Translations under genes and position numbers: made by a program | Part shown: piece by piece, positions 1-8,425 of the stretch | How the letters are laid out: each line of letters opens with the position of its first letter | Position numbering within the stretch: position 1 is the first letter of the stretch | Notes under the pieces: generated by a model | What the model saw: only the letters and a program-made list of their open reading frames with translations | Told to the model about the DNA's origin: nothing | The model's database searches: none | DNA from: SZUA-265 sp965651905 | GTDB lineage: Bacteria; Myxococcota_A; Polyangia; Polyangiales; Polyangiaceae | Assembly: GCA_965651905.1 (NCBI GenBank) | Contig: CBFGUG010000030.1 | Coordinates: 1 to 64,000 of the forward strand | Length of the DNA: 64,000 bases | Reading direction: 5' to 3'

Positions 1-186
1 CTAGAAGGTTTCATTCACGTCCACCACCTTCGTCCGCTTTCCGAGATACGCTCTGACTATGTAGTTGACCCGATCGCAGACTTGCGTCCCGTGTGCCCGA
101 ACTGTCACGCCGTTCTTCACCGGCGTTCACCTCCACTTGAGATCGAAGAGGCCCGAGCGATGCTACGGCGCTTTGGATCTGCCTAG
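1..186 (+). CDS. HNH endonuclease, C-terminal fragment (cut by window edge)
   Basis: Frame 1 is open from the first base to a TAG at 184-186 and encodes the last 61 residues of a protein whose start lies outside the window. It contains HVHHLRPLS, then VDPIADLRPVCPNCHAVLH. This is the ordinary HNH nuclease core: the HH pair, a spacer, the two cysteines of CPNC that bind structural zinc, and the final His of the motif. Such domains occur in McrA-like restriction proteins, homing endonucleases and phage proteins, and the fragment does not say which. The same strand carries the lipoprotein gene at 342 after about 155 bases without a recognisable gene. The domain call is firm; the biological role is unknown. 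Confidence 0.8.
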   Translation, partial: LEGFIHVHHLRPLSEIRSDYVVDPIADLRPVCPNCHAVLHRRSPPLEIEEARAMLRRFGSA

Positions 187-341
187 AAGGCCACCTTGTT
201 ATCGTTTGGAGCGACCTGCCATTGCTCGTCAAACTCGGACGCCTACTTTGTCGATCTTGGAGACGAACGACGACTCGAATCGTGCGTGAGGGGTGCTCTG
301 AGCCGGGGTTCCTAGCCCGATCCATGTGATACACCTCGCTC

Positions 342-1025
342 ATGGGGTGGCCTGTCGTCGTTCGCGCTTGCTGGGCGCTGCTGTTCATTGTTTCCGCCTG
401 CGGGACGGATCGCGAAGATGGTGCGGGGGACTCTGCACGGGGGCAGGCTTCATCTGGGGGCATGATGTCTGCGAGCGGGGCGCCTTCGTTGGACGAAGCC
501 GAGTGCACGTTCGTGTGGCCTCGGGATGAGGCGAGCGGTTGCGCTTCGGGGGAGTGGTGCATGCCGCGGGTTGACGTCACCGCTTGTGTGGCGATTGGGA
601 CGGGAACACGCGGCGAACCATGCACGGCCTACGCAGATTGCGCTGAAGGGTTGCTATGCGTCGAAGCCGCTTGCACGCCGCTCTGTGACGACGAGGCGCC
701 TTGTCCTGACGGGTCGGTGTGCAGACAGGTTCAGTCGAGCTCGGGTAGCTTTCTATTTCGCATGTGCCGCGAGGTGACGGCTGAGGTCTGTTGCGTCAAC
801 TCGGGGGATTCGTGCAGTTGTTACGAGCCTTGCCCGGCAGAGGGTCTCGACCTGTCGTGTGATGTGGCGGGTGGATGTTGTTACCGCGGGCTGGAACATG
901 ACGGCATTCCGATTTGTGTGTGCCTTGCGGAGCTGCCCGACGGGTATGCGGGCTGCAGTGACTTCGTTGATGGACAAGGGCGGGCTCAGGGGCTGAGTCT
1001 GTCTGAAGTGCCGAGTTGTCCCTGA
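342..1025 (+). CDS. Cys-rich secreted lipoprotein, function unknown
   Basis: The 227-residue product starts with a short hydrophobic signal ending in a lipobox (FIVSAC, Cys about residue 20), so it is probably a lipoprotein. A short acidic/Ser/Gly linker follows, then a body with more than 20 cysteines, many in EGF-like spacing (CTAYADCAEGLLC, CPDGSVCRQ). Disulfide-rich modules of this kind are common in exported myxobacterial proteins. The second Cys-rich lipoprotein at 3679-4389 has a comparable module, and both genes are followed by the same intergenic sequence, which suggests the two are products of one old duplication. No clear Shine-Dalgarno sequence precedes the ATG. No enzymatic motif is visible. 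Confidence 0.75.
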   Translation: MGWPVVVRACWALLFIVSACGTDREDGAGDSARGQASSGGMMSASGAPSLDEAECTFVWPRDEASGCASGEWCMPRVDVTACVAIGTGTRGEPCTAYADCAEGLLCVEAACTPLCDDEAPCPDGSVCRQVQSSSGSFLFRMCREVTAEVCCVNSGDSCSCYEPCPAEGLDLSCDVAGGCCYRGLEHDGIPICVCLAELPDGYAGCSDFVDGQGRAQGLSLSEVPSCP

Positions 1026-1058
1026 GCACGCACGGACGCTCGGGGGGCTCGCGTGGAC

Positions 1059-1325
1059 TCGACGTGCGGGCACTCGTCTGACGGCTCGTAGAGGGAGCCG
1101 TGAGGTTGCGTGCTTCGACTTCCCCCAAAGTGACAAGTTGGTCGAACGCGGGTTGGGGTCTGGGGCGGGGATAAGTGGGGTTGTGGTTTAGACTCTACCG
1201 GAAAAACGGGGCCGGGCTGTGGCAGACGCCGTCGTTTGCAGGTAAGCAGTCTCGCGCGGGCGCTGCGCGTGAGTCACACGGGCCTAAAAAAACGCCGTGA
1301 CTATCTACGCTTGCCCTCCCGGGTC
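1059..1325 (+). pseudogene. Decayed copy of the aroC upstream region and 5' end
   Basis: This stretch aligns with small gaps to 4504-4760, the upstream region and first 30-odd codons of the intact aroC. Shared blocks in the same order include GACGTGCGGG, GAGGGAGCCGTGAGG, TCGACTTCCCC, GCAGGTAA and GAGTCACACGGGCCT (the last encodes the ESHGP region of chorismate synthase). The start codon is lost and the frame is broken, so it cannot be translated as AroC. Similarity fades after about 1325. It is either the left scar of an insertion that displaced the original aroC 5' end or half of an old tandem duplication of lipoprotein plus aroC. Confidence 0.75.
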
Positions 1326-1530
1326 ACGTAATTCCGCTCTTCCCCGATACGTGTTGCGCCAGCTTCACCGTCGGGAGCCTCATTCCCGCGATTACCCAAA
1401 GTTCAAGTTGCGGTGCACGAACTTATAATGGACTTTGCAAGACATATGAAATGCTGATAGCTCGCAGTGGTAGATCAGTCGCACAGGTCTGTGGGACTTT
1501 CGATAACCTAGCTATTAGAGAGGGGGTCGG
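1326..1530 (+). promoter_or_regulatory. AT-richer leader with a possible promoter before the subtilase gene
   Basis: This gene-free leader is clearly AT-richer than its surroundings. It holds a perfect TATAAT at 1424-1429 with TTCAAG (1402-1407) 16 bases upstream, an acceptable sigma-70-type pair. A purine-rich stretch (GAGAGGGGG) lies just before the GTG at 1531 and would serve as its ribosome binding site. The promoter call is based on these two hexamers only. Confidence 0.35.
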
Positions 1531-3642
1531 GTGATACAACCGAATCGAACGACTGGCGATGTGCAATGTAGACGCGTCGTGAGGATTGAGCGTTGGCCGC
1601 TTTGGCTCCTGTTGCTCGGTTCTGTATGGGGCTGTTCGGATGGAGTGAAGCCGTTACTTGGTCAGAACAGCGCTGCGCTCGTCGAGGAGGAAGTATCCCA
1701 GACTCACGAAGCGTCATTGCCGTTTGCCTGTCCTGGTCGACTCTACAAGCTCACCGAGCGTGCGCTGTACGAGAACTTAGAGATGACTCTTGACCGGTAC
1801 CTTTGCGAAACGGCAGACGCCGGTGATGGGCCCGGGTTTCGTGAGCACTTGATCGATTCTCACGGTGACGAATGGACGCCCGATGAGCTCCGAGCTGCGG
1901 AACACGTTGCCTTTCGCGACAAGCATCATCGCCTCGCTCCCGACCTGCGCGAGAAGCTTGAAGAGGTTCCCGATGGGAATTCGGTTTTGGCCGACATTTG
2001 GTTCGCGACGCGACTTGAGGATGACGAGGCCTTCCCAAACAAGGAAGCGCTTCTGAGTATGAGTGAGTCGGACCGTGATGCTCTACTTGCAGAGCGACGA
2101 CAGGCCATGCAGGCGCAAGCTGCTGAGGTGGCGAGTCAACTTCGAAACGGGAGCGGCTTAGATATCCTTGATTCGTCTCCAGGTCTCGCCGGTGACGCGC
2201 CCATCTTGCAAGCGTTCGCTTCCGCACAAACGCTGCGAGCCGTCGGTGTTCTTGACGGTATCTTGTTCGTGGGCCGCACGCACATGGCAGAAGACGACAC
2301 GCCACTATCGGAAGCTTGGTTCGACGTAGGCGAGTTTGGCAATATCGACAGCCTTGGAATAGATGGCTCCGGAGTAACGGCAGTAGATGTTCTGGGTGTC
2401 ACGGGAGTGTACGACTCGACGTACCTCGCATTGCCTACGGGAACGTGTGATTCTTCGGTGGGGCCTGACTACAAGTGTTACTGCGCTGCCGCCACTCCAC
2501 GGCCCAAGCCCACGAATCCAAACTGCGACAGTGACCACCTGCAATGCACGATGTCGATCATGAAGAATACTTGGTCGACGCTTCGGGGCGGTGCTTCCGA
2601 CAGCGCAACAATGCTGGTGGGAGGGACCGGGGGAGGTGTTTGTAGTCCGTCCAACCTGACAGGTGCCGTGCCGTGGGCTACCAGCAATGGGGCGTCGGTG
2701 ATAAATCGAAGCGCGCCGCATCCTGCTTCAGCGTCGCGCTACCTAGACTACGTTCAAACGCAATCTCCTTGGCCGATGGTTATTGCGGCGGCAGGAAACA
2801 ATGCAGGGTCCGTTCAAAGTCGATTGCGCAACGGTCTCGTGGTCGGTGGCGCCAACGATAACGGTAATACGTCTCGTGCATCGTTGACGATGTACAGCAA
2901 CAGCAGTTGGCAGAACGTGTCATCAGGCTGGGAGCTCCCACATGTTGTCGCGCCAGCAGTGAATATCGACACTGTCACCAACTCGACCAGTTCGGGTAGC
3001 GCGCAGGTAGTCGCGTGCACGGGCACCAGCTTTGCCGCGCCACAGGTCTCGGGACTCGTGGCTTCGCTTCAGGAGAATAGTCAGCTCAAGTTTTGGCCGG
3101 AAGCTATGTTGCCTATCGTCATGGTTGGCGCCTGGGCTGGCGCTGGTCCGGATGGTCAGCTCTTCAGCTTGGGCGATGCCGTCGACGACAAAGATGGCGC
3201 GGGCCCAGTTGACGCCCGCATCTCGTATGGTGTTACTACCAACAAGGTCAATGGTGCAAATACCGCTGCACTGGCGGGCCATGACTACGGAAATATCAGC
3301 TGCTCAGGTAGTCCCTGCTGGTACAGCGAAATATACAATGCGCAGGTCTCCAACGGGAAGACACTGCGGGTTGCGGCTTTGACGCCGAACTATCCTTCCT
3401 GCGGCTCCCCGCCGAACGAGTCGAATTGCACGAGTGACAACTTTGTTAGCCTTTGGCTGCTCGTGTATGATTCGGGCGGATCGCTTGTGGCTTCTTCGGT
3501 CAGCGGGGCTAACAACTACCAATACGTTCGGTTGAACAACACTACTGGATTCACCCAAACGTACACGATCAAGCTGTGGGTCAACGCCTGGAATGGGATT
3601 TCGCAAACCACCTACGGCATGGCCTGGTCTAGCGCCGATTAG
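1531..3642 (+). CDS. Subtilisin-like (S8) serine protease lipoprotein
   Basis: The 703-residue product has a hydrophobic segment WPLWLLLLGSVWGC ending in a lipobox-like Cys35, so it is probably membrane-anchored and exported. Residues 60-270 are a poorly conserved, acidic propeptide-like region. The S8 core follows: Asp286 in TAVDVLGVTGVYD, His336 in DSDHLQCTMSIM, oxyanion Asn in AAAGNN (about 423) and the nucleophile Ser500 in GTSFAAPQVSG. The Ser motif is canonical, but the His motif is not the usual HGT(H/R)VAG. Residues after 560 resemble a C-terminal beta-rich domain with several cysteines. GTG 1531 has a good ribosome binding site; a GTG at 1579 would give a shorter signal peptide. Base composition is less GC-rich than aroC, consistent with acquisition. 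Confidence 0.85.
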   Translation: MIQPNRTTGDVQCRRVVRIERWPLWLLLLGSVWGCSDGVKPLLGQNSAALVEEEVSQTHEASLPFACPGRLYKLTERALYENLEMTLDRYLCETADAGDGPGFREHLIDSHGDEWTPDELRAAEHVAFRDKHHRLAPDLREKLEEVPDGNSVLADIWFATRLEDDEAFPNKEALLSMSESDRDALLAERRQAMQAQAAEVASQLRNGSGLDILDSSPGLAGDAPILQAFASAQTLRAVGVLDGILFVGRTHMAEDDTPLSEAWFDVGEFGNIDSLGIDGSGVTAVDVLGVTGVYDSTYLALPTGTCDSSVGPDYKCYCAAATPRPKPTNPNCDSDHLQCTMSIMKNTWSTLRGGASDSATMLVGGTGGGVCSPSNLTGAVPWATSNGASVINRSAPHPASASRYLDYVQTQSPWPMVIAAAGNNAGSVQSRLRNGLVVGGANDNGNTSRASLTMYSNSSWQNVSSGWELPHVVAPAVNIDTVTNSTSSGSAQVVACTGTSFAAPQVSGLVASLQENSQLKFWPEAMLPIVMVGAWAGAGPDGQLFSLGDAVDDKDGAGPVDARISYGVTTNKVNGANTAALAGHDYGNISCSGSPCWYSEIYNAQVSNGKTLRVAALTPNYPSCGSPPNESNCTSDNFVSLWLLVYDSGGSLVASSVSGANNYQYVRLNNTTGFTQTYTIKLWVNAWNGISQTTYGMAWSSAD

Positions 3643-3678
3643 GTGTCTTTTTTAGCGCCCGTGCCGAATCTGGAAAGA

Positions 3679-4389
3679 ATGGTACATAACAACATGGACA
3701 GGTTTCATCCGCGCATCGGCGCTTGGGTAACGATGTGCGTGGGCATTCAGCTCTTTGCCTGTGATACTTCCGAGACCGGGACATCAGGTTCAGAGGTTCG
3801 TACAACGGACACAGGTTCCGTCGATACAGCCCACTCCGAGGCGGGTTCGGGTGCTGCTACTTCCGAAGATCCCGCGATGTCGACGGTTTCTGGGGAGGAC
3901 GCAGCAAGTGCTGTGCCTAGCGTGTCGGCTGACGATGCGATGGAGGCTGCCGTGGGGGAACTCGATGACGCTTGTCCGAACGTTTACGACTTGCCTCGTT
4001 ACGATGGGGATGTCGTCGGTCTCTGTGCACCCGCTGAGTCGACGCAATGCCAGTGTCCCCCGTTCTCGGAGTTGGCGCTTTCGGTTGTGCCGCAGTGCAC
4101 TCCAGACGGCAGTGCATGCGTGCTGCTGGGAGCGTTCTGCACCAGTGAACCGTCGGAGTGTGGATGGAACGCCGTGGCGCCAGCTTGCCCCGAGTTGGCG
4201 ACGGCGTTCGACGCGGCTGTTGACGATGTTGCCAAGCTCTGCGCTTCGGACGAAGATTGCCGGGAGGGCCACTACTGCGATCAGCGCGTGGGAAATCGCA
4301 TGTTCTGTGACGATGTGTTCGTTGCTCGTGCTGAGGAGCTGTGTCCGAGTCTTCGACTCGACGGTGGAGGCGTGGAGGGGAGTGATTAG
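3679..4389 (+). CDS. Cys-rich secreted lipoprotein, function unknown
   Basis: Read from the ATG at 3679, the product is 236 residues with a signal ending in the lipobox LFAC. The open frame reaches back to a GTG at 3643 directly after the subtilase stop, and a further ATG at 3694 is also possible. A long acidic Ser/Thr/Glu linker precedes a Cys-rich domain that contains CASDEDCREGHYC, the same type of disulfide module as in the 342-1025 lipoprotein. It lies directly downstream of the subtilase, so the two may be co-transcribed. No catalytic residues are recognised. Confidence 0.7.
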   Translation: MVHNNMDRFHPRIGAWVTMCVGIQLFACDTSETGTSGSEVRTTDTGSVDTAHSEAGSGAATSEDPAMSTVSGEDAASAVPSVSADDAMEAAVGELDDACPNVYDLPRYDGDVVGLCAPAESTQCQCPPFSELALSVVPQCTPDGSACVLLGAFCTSEPSECGWNAVAPACPELATAFDAAVDDVAKLCASDEDCREGHYCDQRVGNRMFCDDVFVARAEELCPSLRLDGGGVEGSD

Positions 4390-4503
4390 AGCAGAGACGT
4401 TGTGTGTCTCCGCTTATCGGTACCGCGCCGAGCGCGCGGCGCGAGCTGCAGACACGCGCCGCGTGGCACTATGGCCACGGCCTCGGCTTGAATGCGTGAA
4501 TTT

Positions 4504-4760
4504 GACGTGCGGGTGAGTGCCGGACCGCTCGCAGAGGGAGCCGTGAGGGGAGTGTCTCGACTTCCCCAAGGAAAATGACCGAGTGAGCTTGCGGGGTCGC
4601 CACGCCGCGGGTTTCGACTTACCGGGAAAAAGGCTCGGGGCTGTGATAGACCCCGCTGGCGATGGCAGGTAATAGTTTCGGGCAGGCGTTTCGCATCACC
4701 ACGGCGGGTGAGTCACACGGGCCTGGAAACGTCGTGATTATCGATGGTTGCCCGCCGGGA
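4504..4760 (+). repeat. Intact right copy of the duplicated aroC upstream/5' segment
   Basis: This is the partner of the decayed segment at 1059-1325. It covers the intergenic region before aroC and the first codons of the gene. The blocks GAGGGAGCCGTGAGG (4533-4547) and GAGTCACACGGGCCT (about 4710-4724) are identical in both copies. The 3.2 kb between the copies carries the subtilase and the second Cys-rich lipoprotein. Confidence 0.75.
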
Positions 4761-5777
4761 ATCGCGGTGGACGAGGCTTTGATTGGGGTGGATTTGGCGC
4801 GGCGTCGGCCGGGGCAGAGCAAGCTGGTGACGCAGCGCAACGAGCAAGATTTGCCCGAGATTCTGGCGGGGGTGTTCGAGGGGCGCACCACGGGCACGAG
4901 CATCGCGATTCTGATCCGCAACGAAGATCAGCGCAGTCGGGACTATTCGGACATCAAAGACAAGTATCGTCCGGGGCACGCCGATCAGAGTTACGACGCC
5001 AAGTACGGCTTTCGTGACTATCGCGGCGGCGGACGTTCGAGTGCGCGGGAGACGACGGCGCGCGTGGCGGCAGGTGCCGTGGCGAAGGCGCTGATTCGGC
5101 AAGCCTTTGGCGGCGAGGTGCTGGGGTACACGAAACAAGTGGGCGTCTTGGTGGCGGACGTGGGTGATCCCGAGAAGCTCACGCTCGACGCGATCGAGAA
5201 GTTCGACGACGGCACGCCGAACCCCACACGCTGTCCCGATCAGGTCAAGGCGCGTGAGATGATCACGTTGATCGAAAGCGTGCGCAAGCAGCAGGACTCG
5301 ATTGGCGGCATCGCGGAAGTTATCGCTCACCCGGTGCCCGCAGGTTTGGGTGAACCCGTGTTCGACAAGATCAAGGCGGACCTGGCCAAGGCGTTGTTCA
5401 GTTTGCCGGCGGTGCTCGGTGTGGAATACGGCATTGGCTTCGGCTGCGCGACGGCGCGTGGCAGCGAGAACAACGACCCGTTCGTGATGGTTGACGGCAA
5501 GATTCAGACGCAGGGCAATCGCCACGGCGGCATGCTCGGCGGCATCACGAGCGGCATGCCGATCGTGCTGCGCGCGGCCATCAAGCCCACCAGCAGCTTG
5601 CCGCAAGAGCAGCCGACGGTCACTCGCGACGGTGAGTCGACGACCATTCGCACCAAGGGGCGTCACGATCCGTGTTTGTTGCCGCGCTTCATTCCCATGG
5701 CTGAGGCGATGGTGGCATTGGTGCTCGCCGATCATTGGCTGCGTTGGCAAGGTCAGCTTGCGGGGGTTGGCCAGTGA
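4662..5777 (+). CDS. aroC: Chorismate synthase
   Basis: This 371-residue enzyme converts 5-enolpyruvylshikimate-3-phosphate to chorismate, the last common step of aromatic amino acid synthesis, using reduced FMN in the cytoplasm. The N-terminal signature (FGQAFRITTAGESHGPG) is canonical. RRRPGQSK, DYRGGGRSSARET and GCATARGSENND are the conserved substrate- and flavin-binding segments, and HDPC near residue 340 is the family's C-terminal motif. Length is normal for the family. The stop codon overlaps the GTG start of the SDR gene (GTGA), so the two are translationally coupled. It is the clearest housekeeping gene in the window; other aro genes are not nearby. Confidence 0.97.
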   Translation: MAGNSFGQAFRITTAGESHGPGNVVIIDGCPPGIAVDEALIGVDLARRRPGQSKLVTQRNEQDLPEILAGVFEGRTTGTSIAILIRNEDQRSRDYSDIKDKYRPGHADQSYDAKYGFRDYRGGGRSSARETTARVAAGAVAKALIRQAFGGEVLGYTKQVGVLVADVGDPEKLTLDAIEKFDDGTPNPTRCPDQVKAREMITLIESVRKQQDSIGGIAEVIAHPVPAGLGEPVFDKIKADLAKALFSLPAVLGVEYGIGFGCATARGSENNDPFVMVDGKIQTQGNRHGGMLGGITSGMPIVLRAAIKPTSSLPQEQPTVTRDGESTTIRTKGRHDPCLLPRFIPMAEAMVALVLADHWLRWQGQLAGVGQ

Positions 5778-6583
5778 ACGCCATCGATTGGACGGATCAG
5801 TGGGTGCTGATCACGGGCGCCTCGGCGGGCATTGGGCGTGAGTTTGCGCAGCAGCTGGCAGCGAAAAAGGCGAACTTGGTGCTGTGTTCGCGCAACGAGC
5901 AGCGCTTGAACGCGCTGGCTGACGAACTGGACACGCAGACGCGCGTGGTTGCGGCGGATTTACAGACAGACGACGGCGTGGATTCGTTGTTCGAGCGGCT
6001 GGACGCGCTCGACGTGCGGCTGGACCACATCGTCAACAACGCGGGCATGGGCGGCGCGGGGCCGTTCGGGCAACAGCGCGAAGCCGCCTACCGCGAGATG
6101 ATTGCGCTCAATTGCACGGCGCTGATGCGTATCACTTACCGTTACTTGCCGCGCTTCGTGGAGCGTGGGGCGGGCGGCTTGTTGCAAGTGGCGTCGACGT
6201 CGGGATTTCAGCCCGTGCCGTACATGGCTGTGTATGCGGCGAGCAAAGCGTTCGTGCTCAACATGACGCTGGCCACCGCCGAAGAGATCGAGGGCACGGG
6301 CGTGCGCATGACCGCGCTGTGTCCAGGCTCGGTTCCGACCGAGTTTCAAGCGCGTGCGGGCTATTCGCTCGAAGGCTGGACGAAGAAGCACAACATGACG
6401 GCCGATCGAGTCGTGACCGAGGGCTTGCGCGCTTACGAGCGCGGCGACTGGAAGTGCACCCCGGGCTTCGGCAACAACGTGCAGACGTTCTTGCAGCGCT
6501 TCATCCCGCTCAAGTTGACGACCAAGGCCGCAGCGGTCGTAATGAAACGTTCAGGTCGCGACAAGATCCACGGCGCGGGTTGA
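5774..6583 (+). CDS. Short-chain dehydrogenase/reductase (SDR)
   Basis: The start is taken as the GTG at 5774, which overlaps the aroC stop; an upstream ATG would run deep into aroC. The 269-residue product is a classical SDR: TGASAGIG binds the dinucleotide, NNAG stabilises the core, and the catalytic set is Ser in ASTSGF, Tyr154 and Lys158 in YAASK. It therefore catalyses NAD(P)-dependent oxidation or reduction of an alcohol/carbonyl group; the substrate cannot be read from the sequence. The C-terminal part (about 190-269) resembles the DltE/YqjQ-like group that acts on lipophilic substrates, but this is only an impression. Coupling to aroC does not by itself imply a role in aromatic synthesis. 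Confidence 0.9.
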   Translation: MNAIDWTDQWVLITGASAGIGREFAQQLAAKKANLVLCSRNEQRLNALADELDTQTRVVAADLQTDDGVDSLFERLDALDVRLDHIVNNAGMGGAGPFGQQREAAYREMIALNCTALMRITYRYLPRFVERGAGGLLQVASTSGFQPVPYMAVYAASKAFVLNMTLATAEEIEGTGVRMTALCPGSVPTEFQARAGYSLEGWTKKHNMTADRVVTEGLRAYERGDWKCTPGFGNNVQTFLQRFIPLKLTTKAAAVVMKRSGRDKIHGAG

Positions 6584-6622
6584 GCCGTCGCGCGATAGGG
6601 GGCGTTCGCCTGACGCCAGCGC

Positions 6623-7180
6623 TCAACGAAAGACGCGGGCGAGTGAGACGTTCACTTCGGGGAAGCTGGGGCTGGTGAGCGTCGAGCTGCGATCGAAGTG
6701 CAAGTGCAGCTTGTAAGTGCCGTCGGTCAGCACGTACTGCTCGATGCTGCCGAGCTGTGGATCGACGAGCCAGTACTCGGGAACTCCGAACCGTGCGTAG
6801 AGCCCCTTCTTGACGCGCTGGTCCATCACCCGCGTGCTGGGAGACAGTATCTCGACGACCAGATCTGGTGGGGCTTCGATCCCGCGCTCGCTGACGGCGC
6901 CGGGTCGCTCCTCACGAACGATGACCAGATCGGGTTGGACCACGACCGTCTCCGATAGGATGACGTCGATCGGTGCGTTGAAGACTCCGGCGATGCCGGG
7001 TTCTTCGAGCGTCCTCATCAACTCAAACTTGAGCCGACGGGAAACTGTTTGGTGCTTCGGTGAAGGGGTGAGGATCTCGTCGAACTCTCCGTCGATCAGT
7101 TCCCAGCGGCGTCCATCGCCAGGTAGAGCGGCGTAGTCTTCGTAGGTGAAGGGCGCCGTGGATGGGGTGACCGGTTGCAC
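6623..7180 (-). CDS. Uma2 family protein (PD-(D/E)XK nuclease-like fold)
   Basis: The 185-residue product matches the Uma2/DUF820 family: FTYEDYAALPGDGRRWELIDGE at the N-terminus (in two parts: YEDYAALP and RRWELIDGE), VVVQPDLVIV in the middle, then LVVEILSPSTRVMDQRVKK and YWLVDPQ. The invariant Glu, Asp and the V-E-I-L-S-P-S motif of a PD-(D/E)XK-type active site are present. Uma2 proteins are abundant in cyanobacteria and myxobacteria, often in many copies. Their function is unproven and often suggested to involve nucleic acids. The gene is convergent with the SDR and divergent from the beta-lactamase gene. Confidence 0.88.
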   Translation of the reverse strand: MQPVTPSTAPFTYEDYAALPGDGRRWELIDGEFDEILTPSPKHQTVSRRLKFELMRTLEEPGIAGVFNAPIDVILSETVVVQPDLVIVREERPGAVSERGIEAPPDLVVEILSPSTRVMDQRVKKGLYARFGVPEYWLVDPQLGSIEQYVLTDGTYKLHLHFDRSSTLTSPSFPEVNVSLARVFR

Positions 7181-7378
7181 GAGGAGGAGCCTAGCACGAA
7201 ATGTCAGCGCACTTTGGGCGGTGCACGAGCAATGGAAAGGGGCTGGGCAACAGAGCAGCTTCGTTCGGGTGGTTGCTTTTCACCGATGATGGGTGGCTTC
7301 CGTCGCATGGAGGACGAAATGCCATCGATGTTGGGCATCTTGGGGAATGGCGCGCGTTGCGTTAGCGTTGCGGGCGCG

Positions 7379-8425
7379 ATGAATCGACGACTACTTTTCG
7401 GGCTCGTGCTGGTGACCGCGGTGTGCGGCGCGTGTCAGCGTGCCGCGACCTCGCCGGCGACCGGCGACACGGCGGCTGGCGAGACCGCGACGAGCGAGAC
7501 CGCGACTTCGAGGGCTACTGACGGCGCCGCGAACCCTGTGACGGATTCGAACAGCGTCGCGGCGGGTGCGCCCGCGAGGGCCGCGGCTCCTGATTCCGCG
7601 GTTGAAGAACACGTGCTCGAGAGTGCTGCGGCGGCGCTGACGGCGCTCGAAACGCAGTTGGGTGGACGCGTTGGGGTGTTTGCCTTTTCCCCGGGGCATT
7701 CGGGGGTCGTGTCGCATCGGGCGGACGAGCGTTTTGCGATGTGTTCGACGTTCAAGTGGGTGCTGGCGGCGACCGTGTATCAGCGTGCCGACCGTGGGGA
7801 GCTGCGGCTCGATGAGTCCTTGCGGTTTACGGCAGAAGACCTACAGGAGTACGCGCCGGTGACGACGGCGCGCGTGGGCGAAGGGCAATTGACCATTGCG
7901 GAGTTGGTGGCGGCGGCCGTGCAGGTGAGTGATAACACCGCCGCGAATCTGCTGCTCGAACGCACGGGTGGTCCCGTCGGGCTGACGGCGTTTGCTCGCA
8001 CGCTGGGCGACGACGTTTCGCGCTTTGATCGCGACGAGCCGCTGCTCAACATGAACGAGGCGGGTGATGAACGTGACACGACGTCGCCGCGCGCCATGGC
8101 GCGTTCATTGGCCACGGTGTTGACCACTCAGGAGCTTTCGCCGGAAAGCCGACGTCGGCTCGCGACGCTGATGGAGGGCGCGACGACGGGGCTCGATCGC
8201 TTGCGCGCAGGCTTTCCTGAGACTTGGCGAGCGGGAGACAAGACCGGGACGTGCAATCGCGGCGCGTGTAACGACGTGGCCGTGGTGTGGCCGACCCCCG
8301 AGCAGCCGTGGTTCGTCGCGAGTTACCTGAGCGACAGCACGCGCACTCATGACGAGCTGAAGGCTGCCCACGCCGAAATTGGCGCGATTGTCGCGCGCGC
8401 GATCACGGAGTCGCGTCGGGACTAG
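7379..8425 (+). CDS. Class A beta-lactamase, lipoprotein form, with carbapenemase-like Cys pair
   Basis: The frame is open from 7175, but the ATG at 7379 starts a proper signal peptide with the lipobox VCGAC, giving a 348-residue periplasmic lipoprotein. A Thr/Ala/Ser-rich linker of about 60 residues precedes the enzyme domain. All class A elements are present: nucleophile Ser123 in CSTFK (S70-x-x-K73), SDN at 184-186, Glu220 in the omega loop (EPLLN, E166 equivalent), GDERDTT, and KTG at 288-290. Cys122 directly before the nucleophile and Cys292 directly after KTGT correspond to Cys69 and Cys238, the disulfide of KPC, GES, SME and NMC-A. It hydrolyses beta-lactams at the outer face of the cell membrane; the spectrum is not predictable with certainty. 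The 3' end overlaps the convergent GT39 gene by 23 bases. Confidence 0.95.
   Translation: MNRRLLFGLVLVTAVCGACQRAATSPATGDTAAGETATSETATSRATDGAANPVTDSNSVAAGAPARAAAPDSAVEEHVLESAAAALTALETQLGGRVGVFAFSPGHSGVVSHRADERFAMCSTFKWVLAATVYQRADRGELRLDESLRFTAEDLQEYAPVTTARVGEGQLTIAELVAAAVQVSDNTAANLLLERTGGPVGLTAFARTLGDDVSRFDRDEPLLNMNEAGDERDTTSPRAMARSLATVLTTQELSPESRRRLATLMEGATTGLDRLRAGFPETWRAGDKTGTCNRGACNDVAVVWPTPEQPWFVASYLSDSTRTHDELKAAHAEIGAIVARAITESRRD

Noticed and set aside
4713..5750. 345-codon open frame antisense to aroC
   Set aside because: It is a shadow of the GC-rich aroC codons; composition is Arg/His-rich with no conserved motif, whereas aroC is unmistakable.
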